From Nectonema munidae (Eukaryota > Nematomorpha > Nectonematoida > Nectonematidae): a DNA stretch of 64,000 bases. Positions 46,401-58,400 of the stretch are shown in pieces. The notes below the pieces were generated by a model, which was given only the letters and a program-made list of their open reading frames with translations, was not told the origin of the DNA and did not search any database. The stretch's first letter is position 1. The number at the start of each line of letters is the position of its first letter. The stretch lies in NCBI GenBank assembly GCA_030549495.1, contig JAUIRK010001053.1:374001-438000 (forward strand), read 5' to 3'. A program made the translations under genes and the position numbers.

Positions 46401-49400
46401 ATTTTATTTTCATAGTAAAAAAATGAAAAAATAACTGTTAATCTATAATTTTTGTGGAAAAAAACTAAGATCTATTTATTGAAAAATGAATTGAAAAAAA
46501 GTTTGTTCAATTTTTAATGTAAATTGTAAGCATTTTTATTAAGATAAAAAAATTATATTAAAGTATAAAATAGGTTATGAAAAACGAGGTAAAATTTTAC
46601 CAATTTTGCCAAAAACTTTTTTGTTGCCAAGTTAGATTTGTCATAATTTCATAGTTTAGAAACTCGCTATTGTTTTTAAACACAATTCGGTCTTGAATTA
46701 TTTTTCTTAAACAGTTTTGCTACCTAAAACACGGAGGCTAAGAATAAATCTTTGGAATTTACGAATTTACGTATCGTCTGTTATCTTTTTAAATGATTTT
46801 TTTAAATTTAATTCAAGACAGATTAAAAATTAAAAAAAAAATGAAAGAAAAATCTGATATAAATAATTTTAGAAGAAGAAATTTCAAAAATGATTTTAAA
46901 AAAAATGTTGACCTAATTCAAAAATATTGACTTTGAAAAATAACGTTATTTACTCTATTAGTTCTTTAAGCAATTTCAAAAAAGTTAATTGTAAAAAGTT
47001 GGCTTTATTGACTCTGATTGCACTAGCCATAAGTTTAATTCGTATTTACATTAAATTTCTCCAAAATGAAACATTCTTTAATATCGTTTAAAACGTTGGT
47101 GCTTAGACACGCGACTCTTGGACTGAAATTTCATCTATCTCGATGAATAATTTTCTTTTGAAGTCTGTATATTATGTTTAGGAATATAGATGTATCAAAG
47201 CAAGTGAAAATTCATTCCATCCCTTTTATGTCAAAGCTGATTAAATTTTTGAAGAGCTATACGCAGTGGAGTAGCCAGGATGGGGCCTGTGATGCAGGGA
47301 CCTTTATTTCCCCTAGCATTATTCCGTTAAAAATTTAAAGCTATTATAAATCTATCGGCATTGATGAAGTGTTGAAAATATTTTCACAAAAATCCCACAC
47401 GCTTGAAATTTTTTTAAAAAAAACAATTTTGTCTCCGTTATTCTTCATTTTTCTTTGTTACTAGAGAAAAATCTTTCAAGATTGATGGATAGTAAATTTC
47501 AATGAACAAAAATCTCGCCGACCTCAAAGATTTTACATAATACATTTATGTGCATCTTCACAAGGCGGAAAAAATTTTATAACGCGAAAGAAGAATATTT
47601 AGACAAAAAGCACACGGCTTTTAAATAAAATATTTAAGATGAAATAAACTCTAACAATTCAATTGCAGCAAAAATGAAAGAGAAAAGTCAATTGAACTAT
47701 TAAAAGTTCTTAACCTCTTAGAAAAGTGATAACGGAAAGGTGGTGGGTGGAATCGGTAGTCTATTTGGCCCGAATCGTACGGTATCTTCTACATCCATCC
47801 ATTTAGTTTTTATCATTTACATTCAATAAGAAGCTGTTCATTATCATCGACATCCTACGCGTTTATTATTCAATGTGGCGATGATTATTAGTTTATGCGG
47901 CAATGCAAAGTGCTGCGTGTAATTTATTCAACATATGTTCATACTTTGTTTATATATTTCTTTGTCAACAAAGAAAAATATCTGATAATGTTTCTATTCG
48001 TTTATCTGCTTATTTTGCTCATTGATTACGTACGATCCTCTCAACCAATCAATCCAAAAAACACTTACCTTGAAACTCGGAGAAAACGTTTCTCACCAAA
48101 ATTCCAATAGGGATAGGATGTGGAAAGTTCGTTACAATTCGCCAACAGCAGCGATGAATAAGTGTAGTACCAATCAATCAATCAACCAACCAACCAACCA
48201 ACTAAACCAAATGGCGACCACCATTGCTTTTTCACCCTTTGAGCCCTCTCCCGGATGTGTGACCCTGGTATAAACGTATGTGTATATTTTCAATAAGATG
48301 GTTAGAGAGTAAACCTCTTATATTGAGACGTTGGACTGCTTTTGCAACTATTTGGCCTTTGTTGCACACAACAGTTGGGGATCATTCATTACACCCGGGT
48401 TTTTATTCTTGTTCACGTGTTAAAAAGTGTTTGAAATTGTTGTGAGTGTTGAATTCATTTTTTTTTATCTGAAAGGTCCTTGCGTATCAGAGGTAGTAAC
48501 TCATTTGTTTGAAGGAGTATTAGAACTTTTTTAAACCATTTTATTGCTATCAGTCAAGTGCTATTGAAGGTGTTGCATTACACCATGACCGTCAAAATAA
48601 CAAATCTTGTGTGTCAAGAAAGTGCGATATTTGCTCATTTATTTTGCATTTTTTTTATTATATATAAACTAATTTTTATTTATTCCATTGATTTTAAAAT
48701 TAGATGGCGTTAATTTAAAAAAAATTATAATTTATATTTGAATATCAGTTACAGAGATAACTAATGTTTCCAAGAAAGCTAGTATAGGGCAATTCTACTG
48801 TGGAGAGCGATTTTTTACTTTTTTAAACGATAAAAATAAATGGTAAATTTGAGAATTTTTAAGCTTAATAAAACATAGGCTAGTGCAAATGGTGTAAATA
48901 CAAATTAAGATATTGTATTTTTGACACAAGACAATTAACACGGCAAGCCAGTTGAAACAAAAATATTTATTCGAAAATATCACTTTTTACCAAGATGATT
49001 TTTGGGATCACATGCATATGCCATTTTTGCGACTTCCCATGGAAAAGGTGCTAGGTGGTCTCATTTATTAAGAGCTTGGTCCATTTAAAGATAAAACTTG
49101 ACTGCTTCTTGAATGCTGTCAAATCCTTTGCAAAAGTTGTCTAAGAAAGATATGAAAGAATTTGCTCTAGTAAACTAATAGTTTAATAGTGTAGGTAGGT
49201 ATATAGCATGCATCAATCGTTTGCAAAAATTAAAAATTAAAGTCCATTTATTTAGTGTAAGTAAATACTAATGACGTCCATCTTCCATCTTATAGCGATC
49301 TTATTTGATTTAGTTTTCTTAATATATAGTGTTTTTCGATTAAAATTTTTTAAGGACTTTATTCATTTCAATTCTAAAATAATGACCGTGTTTTATTTTA

Positions 49401-52400
49401 TTTCAGATGTAATTCCATAACTACACATAAAAATATCTACATATAAATATTTACCAGTTAAAAGTTCAATTTAAATTTACATATTGAAAATTAAAGTGGA
49501 GAAAAAAATCCGTCCGAAAATTAGATTGGACAAAAAGTCCACTATTGCTTTTGCAAAAGATAATTCAATTTCACTTTGACACACCTGATTTAAAATATCA
49601 TTTCGTAGTAATCAATTGAGGAGTTCCATTAGCGAATCCCCGAACTCCAAATTGGGCAAAGACCACACCCGGAGATCTAGAGGAAGTAACAAGGAGACGG
49701 AGTTTGGACTCGGCATAAAAATATCCTTCCAACTCCTTTGCAGAGGAACATATAATATTCTGAAAGGACGAAAAATAATTATTTGAACGAAACTAACTGT
49801 TCCAAGAGAGGCGAAAAAGTAATAAAAAAAACGACCAGTCATATAATTAGACGTATATCTTATAATATGAAATTAGCTATCACATCTGTTGTTAAAATCT
49901 GATTTTGACCATGACATGTGTGAAAGAAAGGGCCTTGTGTGATGCTGTTGCCCGTGAGTTAGAAATTATTGTTTTCTTTGGGCTGCATTAAAATTTGAAC
50001 ACTTCTACTTGATTCCAATTTAAAGCGATTTTAGTCTAAACTCTTTTATCCTATTTACAGAATACTCCATAAAGACGGATTTTCCTATCAAGAGCGATTA
50101 AGCAATAAGCCAGTGGTTTATGGCAATACCATACAATCCATGATTACGATAATAAGAGCTATGAGTACGCTGAAAATTGCCTTTAAAGATCCTGAATTAG
50201 TTGTATGCCACCATATTACGTTTTTATCAAATGCTTTTCTTTTCTACATTCTGCTTTCTCATTTGACATGCGCGTCATCCTTTCTATTTCATCAATACCC
50301 CGCACTTCTTCTTCACGGACGCCGTCTCGTCATTTAAAAATGTCGTGACGTAGGACCTCCCGCAACTATTTAAAGCGAAATTCTACGATACTGCCACCTA
50401 TTTGCTTTCATTTTTTTTAAGTCTGTCTATATTAAAATTGTACAAGAAAAAAATCAAACCACAGTGATCGGACATCGGTATGCCATAAAATATATATATA
50501 ACCTGCTTTTTAAGTTATACGAAATTTCATTTAAAAAGAAAAGTAGACGATCTGTTTTCAAAAACCTCTCATTCCTAATAAAATAATAAACATGCCACTT
50601 AGTGCATTAAAAGGCATACTTTATATACCAAATGCGTCCAAAATGGTTTCGATGGCAAAAATGTGTCGTCTGGTATTTAAGATTTTGCCCGTAAAGTAGT
50701 TGAAACAATTTCCTAGATAAAGAAACTGGGATCGCTTGTAGAATCTATGAGTTTTCCTTTTAAAGCAAATGGTTATGCACTTGGCTAAAATACTACAACT
50801 TACCTTGAAGTATTAAAGATAGAAAACAATTTGGAAATGAAAGCAAAATTTTTTGAACCAAGGTTTCTTTTGTCTGCAGATATCGACTTTTCCCAAAATG
50901 TACCTTATCTCAAGATCTATTTTTCCTTCTACATATTGAATAATATTTGGAGTTGATTACTATGATGACAATTTTTTCAATCAAATTTCGGCAATTTAGT
51001 AAAAACAAAGAAGAGCTTCGAATGCAATAAAATTTTAATTTATTGCAGGTTATGTTGCAACCAACAAAATTTAAAAGCTTCACTTTTTGATTTTAAAAAT
51101 AATATGCTCTAACCCTAACTATAAACCAAAAAATCTTATTCTTTTTGCAAATATATTTTAAAAATAAGATTACCTGACCCTACGCCCAAAAATCTCTTAT
51201 TCTTTTTATAATACTTCAAGAGGTCATTAAAATTGCATCCCTTATTACTTCAAATCAAACAAGAAGCAATTATGGAAAGTACTAAATTAAAAGCATAGAA
51301 AAATCTAGGTAATTGAAAGAATATTCAAAAACATAATGACTTTAACGCCCATATGTCTCCTCATTTTGATTATTTCAAATCAAGCAGGTATCTCAAACTT
51401 TATTATAAACAGTATTAAATTAAACACACCAGGGAGTCTAACTATTTAAATCACGATGATCTTTATACCATTGTCTCCCATTTTCATACATGGAGCAAAT
51501 TGTGTCCTATATGGTAGTAATATGTAATTGAGTATAGTGAATAAAATTATCCTAGGCTAGTAGAGTTTAGGGTTAGAAAAGATTGCGGCCAAAATATGAG
51601 GGGTTGTCTCCCATGTGAAACCTCTTGAGGTTATGGAAGATGTAAAAAATATTTATTTGCAAAAATTGGCAATTTGAGGAAAAACGCCATTTTAATTGAA
51701 TTGAACATACTTGAAATGGGTACATATGTGATAAAATTACTTTAAATATCGTTGACAAAAAAATTTAATTTGGAGAAGAGTGACGATTTTAAATGATTTT
51801 TGACACCTTTGATTGATTTCCATCAACAAATGTGATCATCATTGAATTTACCGCACCCGAATTGGGTAAGGTACGTTGAAATTGATTGCAAAAAGCATAT
51901 GAATTCTGAGAAAAAGAGACGGACCTACAGTTTACGGCCGCTCCAGCCCTTCAGCAGACAAGTTTCTACTTTCCCAAGTGAATTTATAATTCGTAACATT
52001 TTTTCGACACCCTCTCCAAATCGTTGGACGGGTTGGTAGGCGGCATTCGCTAAAATCATGTTTGCCTGTTTTGGTGGCATAATCAGCGCGTGTGCGTTTG
52101 TTCCTTACTTTGTGTTTAGCCTTGATTGTGTATGATTGGTGGCAGCGATCTTTGAGGGGTGTAATGCTCAGTTGCGAGAGTGTGCGCAACGTGGATAACA
52201 ACGAAGAGCGAAAGGATACACTTGCTGCACGTCTTGATGATTCGACGTAATTACGAACAACGAAGTCAAGGTGTTGTACATTTGAGAGGCTTTAGTAGCG
52301 TGCGAGATTTCATTTTCTCAGCCAGAGAAAGGTGTAGTCGTCATCGACAAAATTGCTCTACTTTTGTGCCTCATGATTTGTCCTTGAAGTGCTTTTGTGC

Positions 52401-55400
52401 TTAAAAGTAAATAGTAACTTTATCCTTCTGACGTACCTTATTCCTTCCATATCTTATGTCGCGAATACGATTGTCAATAAAATTATTTTGGAGAGCGTAT
52501 CATTTTGTAATGCCACCATATTCGTGCATTTGCCTTTTATCCCTTTCCAAATTTGATTAATATATATTGCATTTGTAGTGACATGCTTTTTGGAAGTTAC
52601 CAGGGCGGAAAGTCGGAGGGCGAGTCTCACCCGTTTCAAGCCAGCTCCCAAGCCCCGGAGAAGATAGCCAAAGATTAATTAAACTGAGAGCAAAAGTTGT
52701 GTACTTAAACGATAGAATTCGATTTAAAAGTTCAAAGGCGCTAAAATACGCGAAATCGAAGGTCACACGAATTTGTCTTCAAATAATAGGCCAAAAAAGA
52801 GCCATTTTAGTATAAAAAAATTCCAGTTATATTTATTATTTTATGATTTGTGTAAAAATATGAATACTTTTCTCTTTTTTCCCATATTTTTAATGGTAAA
52901 AATTCTTCTTTTATGCAAGACATCATTCCTTAGAAAATGTCATTTTAAAATTTACGATGAATAAAAAAAGATTGTGAACAAATTTAAAAATGATTTTTCT
53001 TTGCAAAGTATCTTTACAGTAATTTTGAAGAAAAGCGCAACTCTTCCTGATAACTTTAATGCTTCTCATTTTTCTGAATATTTCTTAGAAAATGTTTGAA
53101 AGAACTTTGAAAGCATTTGATGCATCTTAAATTTATACATCCTTTAACAAAGTATTCTTTTATAATGATTTAGCTTCTTGGAGCTTAAATTTTTTGAAGT
53201 ATAGAGTTTTTCTCTTTTTTTCAACTAGAAAAAAGCATCACCATCTTCACAAGTATAGTTGGCTTGCGTCTTATATAATCGCTCTCATCATCTCAAACAA
53301 AACGTTTTTTATTTACCTTGCTTGGAATTTGAATAGCGAAAACTGACGAAAGCTGACGAAAGCCTTCGGTTATACTTAATTATATACATCAGTTAAGGCC
53401 TTTTGTCATAACAGATTTTATAGAATTTTTTTAAAATCGTTTTAACCCTCAAAAAGTGTACCCTTGTCGGGCACAAAAAAAGTGAACCCTATAAAGGCGT
53501 TAATAGTACGATGATGATGGTGAAAATGAAAATAAGCTATTTAGAAGTAAATCTTTTTGCGAACGTGAAATTTTTATTAGATGGGCCAAGAGACACTTCC
53601 CCTGCTTGCTTTTTCTAGTAAAGGAAATATAGCATATTTGACGGAACGTAAACTTCTTAACATTACTTTTTTTTTCCCAAACGTACAGGCCTTGGATTCC
53701 TTCATCTAGAAATCTGAACATAAGAATCAATCACTACGCCGAAGTTTTAAATAACAATAATAATGATATTAGTATACTTTTTGTTATAGGTAGAAAGTGA
53801 AATATTTTTCCAAATTTGCAATGAATTGAATAATGGAGAAGTTTCTGAAAGACTGGGCAACATTTTGAAGAGATTATGGAATGATGAAGGCATCAAAGAG
53901 TGTGTCAATCTTTCCAGCCTCTATCAATTGAATGATTCAGCAATATAGTTGGAGAATCTTTCTTCTTTAATATAATTCAATATATTCTCTTTTTCTTTGA
54001 TTAGTTACCTCGATAGCTTAGACAGATTACTCCAACCAGGATACGTACCCACAGTTTTAGATGTTTTGAAAACGCGACTTAAAACAACAGGAATCCATGA
54101 AATCACTTTTGAATTCAAAAATCAAATCTTTAGGTTTTTCAATTTTTATCTGTAAACATCGTTTTATCTTTTTTTGTACCAAAGCTTCAAAAATGGATAA
54201 GTGTTTTTCAGGAAGTAAAAAGGTAGGTAAATAAATTGCATGTATTCACCTTGTTCCTTATATGAATTGATTCATAGTTTACCATATGGCGCTTACAAGA
54301 TTTTAGCTTGTTGTGCAATCAAAATTGTTTATTAAAAGCTTTAATATCGGATCTTTTAAGCTGAAGTTATCTAATGTATGCTTTTTCAAACGATTTCTAT
54401 GCTTCAATAAACACATTTAAGAGCTTTACATGCACGGTTATTTCAAAGTATACGGTTCAAATCATAGTGAGTTTCGTGTAGGCGGTGAAAATTGTGCCTT
54501 GTAAAAGCAAGTATTCCAAAGTGCCTTGAACTTGGTGTTTTAGAATTCACTAAATACCTATTTTTCATCCATCATAAGATTAGATTACAAAGTAAGATAT
54601 TGAATATGAATTGTGTTTGAAGGTGAGAGATGAGGGTGAAGAATTGAACTGGAGTAGAGAAAAAGTAGACTTAATCAAAAATAATTTTAGTTTTGATAGA
54701 CGCTACATACTTTATCCTTTTAATCAGCGCTTCTCAATTAATCAATTCCTTTCTTTCAATAAATGTGTAAGGATTAACATAATAAATGGGAATGTGGGCA
54801 TATATTAACATAATAAATGGGGAATACTTTTTTATGGGGCGGGTTAATTCACTTAACAAAAAGTAAATTTGGGTTACACTGCTTTAAATACTAAATGAAG
54901 TAACTGTATCCAACTTATTTTCTCTACAGCACTCAAGGAATCACAATTTAAAAATATTAGATCGCATAAGAAGTATAGTTTTGTTTTTGCTTAAAATTTG
55001 CTTGCCATATTATTGAATTTAATATGGTAAATTTTCCTATTTTTCAAAATATTTAGTAAATTTAAAATATAAAAAAATTTATGAGTAAACTTTTTCACCT
55101 TAAGTTTTGATTCTTTCATTTTCCTGAGCATGGAGTAAAATTATGAACTATATTCAATTACACTACTGTATTTGGATTCGTGTTGTTTAAGAAGAGATTT
55201 ATTTTAAGAATATGCTACCTCTTTTTAGTCTATATCTCATTTTTCCCATTCATCAATTTAGTAATTGGACATTTTTGGCTGCAATTGTAGCACGTTGATA
55301 CAAAATAATTTAAAAGAGGCCCTGAAATGGATCATTATTCCAGCTTGTCTTTCAAAAAAAAATTTTTTTGTATAAATGAAATGTGTACAACTTCTTTCCT

Positions 55401-58400
55401 TGTTTCACCCTGTTGTTTGCAATTTTGCAGAATATTTGACGTTGGAGGACAGAGATCGGAAAGAAAGAAATGGATTCACTGCTTTGAGTCTGTAACTGCC
55501 ATTTTATTCTGTGCCTCGCTATCTGGCTACGACCTACTGCTTGAAGAAGATAACGCCACAGTAAGTCTTCCCTTCGCAATCTACGTGCTTCATAAATGCT
55601 TGCGGTTGAATTTGTTTCAGAACAGGATGATGGAAAGCCTTTTTTTGTTTGAGAGCATTTCACATAACGCGTGGTTTGTGAAAACATCATTCATACTCTT
55701 CCTAAATAAAAAGGACTTGTTTGAAGTCAAGATCAAAAAAGTTCCTCTCACCGTTTGCTTTCCCCAATACACTGGTATTTTCAATACATAACATCTATTA
55801 AACTGATTCCACCTTATAAATTTTTTTCGCTTTTATGATTTCCTTTCTTAAATCTTACCAATCTATGTATTGGAAACTTGATTTACGAACTTATTTCATT
55901 CGTGAACGAAGATAGTTGATTTTTCTGGAAGCGGAAACAATGATCAATTTTTTTTCTCCTATTAATCAATATAAGTTTAACAGAGTGTAAAGTTTTCCCA
56001 CATAATGTCGTTCACTGTTGCTACCGTTTTCTGATTTTCTTCTGTTTTCCCTTGTAAAGAAACAAAAAAAAGTATCCTTTATGTAAAAAGAAATAAATTT
56101 ATGAATCAAAATGCTTTGAGAAAAGGATCTCCATTCTTCTGAAAAAAAAAATTTTTTTTAAAGCCTTGCTTGCCTTAAAAATATGAGAAGGATTTTTATG
56201 AGTTTCTTTTAGAACTTTTTTAGCTTATACGCGTTACAGTATGCACTCTTTTTCTTAAATGTTCGAATTGTAAAATGTATAAATTTAACAAAAATGTTCA
56301 TCCTATCTAAAAATATAAAAACAGAAATAAGGATGCTTCTAATAAATTAAAATTTCTTTGGAGAAGAAGAACAACCTAAAAAGGTGAGGGGACAAAATAT
56401 AGTATGCCCTCTCCAACTAAAAAATGAGGAGTACTTGCCCCGCAGACAAGGCGCAAGATCATAGGTATTGCGTGACAGGAACTCAATCTAAGTTGGCATC
56501 TAAAAATATTAGTTATCAGTTCTTACGAGAAAAAAGTGTTGTGCTTGTGGCATTCATTTTATTCTGAAAAATGTCAAATATTACACGAAAAAGTATGTAA
56601 CGCTTGTTGTACAACATAGAACGATCTTATGAAAAATAAATTATTCGTCAACTTTGTTTCAATAAATAATAAATTTAAGGCTAGCATTGCTTCCAAAGAT
56701 GGTGGGTATTATATGTAAAATATTTATGTTTATTACCACGGTAAAAAATGAGTACGATATAAGCCATTATAAAGAATTGTATAGAGGCTCATTTTTTTCA
56801 TATTTCATAAGTATTATGATCAAAGATTCATTTGAACTCGGTGTCAAAATTGTTCTTCTACTGATTTGTTTGAAACCCATGGTTCCCACTCTATTAATAT
56901 TTTTTTGTTAAAGATGTGAGGTTATTTTTTAGTTTTGAAAGATTTAGCCGATTTTTTAATATGTAAAAAGGTAAATTTGCAATTTTTATGGCGCCATAAA
57001 AATAAGTTTGAAAAAATGAATTAAAAAATACTTTAAAAAAATGAATGAATTTCAATTAGATATAGTTTTCTGCTCACACAGTTTACTTGAGTTTTTCTTA
57101 GAAAAAATAATCAGCATAAATTTTGAGTAATTGCTTGCTATTTGTTACTGAAGTTTGATAACAATATAATTTTCACTTATCTTACTCTCTTGGATGATAA
57201 AAAAAAACAAATATTTGCAGCTTTTTTTATTGTCTTTTTTATGTCTATCTTCGGTAATTATGAATACTAGAAAAATAGGTAATAAGGTTATACTGAGGAT
57301 AAAAAAGTTTTGTAATAATTTGTTCCTAACATGTTCATAGAAATAATAAAATTTGAAAGATTCAAAAATAAATCTTCTAAAACCTCAAGATATTGGATAC
57401 GGGAGAGAACCCCCTTATACTTTCAGTCACTATCTTCCGAAACGTTAAAAGGATGAAGACGTTCCACTACCTATCATATTTTATTGACTATAATCTATTA
57501 CATATTATTAACATAAAACCAAAATATTCCTGTTTATTTAATTTGATACTTTTTTAAAACAAAATTTGCTCCGTGTATGCTATGCAAGGTTGGTCAGAGT
57601 CTTTATGATTGTTGCAGCTTCGACTCCGATTTCATAAATAGTCATATTCATATATGTTAGATTGAAAAATAAATTCATAGACACTCTCCTTGGTTTGCAA
57701 CATTTCAAAAACGTAACATAAAAATGTTCATGGAAAAACGATGAAAAATTCTATCGTTTTTAAAGAATGAACTTATTCATTTTTGTTGAAATTAGCTTCT
57801 AAAGAAGCAAAACTCAGTTTATGAGTAGAAAGTTTTTAGGGAAAAAAATTGTAACCAATTAACTTTGGAAAAAAATTTCGGAAGAATTTAGGTTATTTTC
57901 GTATTTAGTTTCGTATTGTTGTGTCTTAGCTAGATAAAAAGGTTATGGACGATGATTTGCAAATCTTTTTGAAGACAATGCAAGAAAGGCACTAAAATGA
58001 AAATGGAAACGAATAGAACATTTTAATAATTAAGTAGCGGAAAATAGATCTAACTTTTTGCTTGCAACATAAATCAGAATTGTCTAAAATTAAGAAAAAT
58101 ATATAGGCATGTTTTAAAATTTTTACAAAAATGGAGTTGCAGTCTCACAAATTGCAAATGAGTGTAGTCCGAGTCGAAAAATTATAAATGCGTGGAATGG
58201 GAGAGTCGCCAAATATTTTTCCTACCCCACAAGCGTAAAATAACAATGCGGAGATAATGGTGTAAAAAGTATTGTGTTTTGAAAGGGGAATGCGATGATC
58301 CATTTTTAATAATCTCTCTTACAGTAGTATTAAAGCTAAATAGTAGAGTGCCTACGATTATATTCATCAAGTTTCCTAGAAAAAAATAATTACACTGAAC

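Noticed and set aside
53441-53500. A piggyBac end (TTAACCCTCAAAAAG...)
   Set aside because: Only one end is visible, with no matching inverted partner within several kb.
55352-55690. 112-codon minus-strand frame
   Set aside because: It is antisense to Gα exons 6 and 7, and its composition is explained by the real exons.
55327-55791. A 154-codon plus-strand gene with its own start
   Set aside because: It is Gα exons 6 and 7 read through the stop-free 60-nt intron, plus intronic leader codons.
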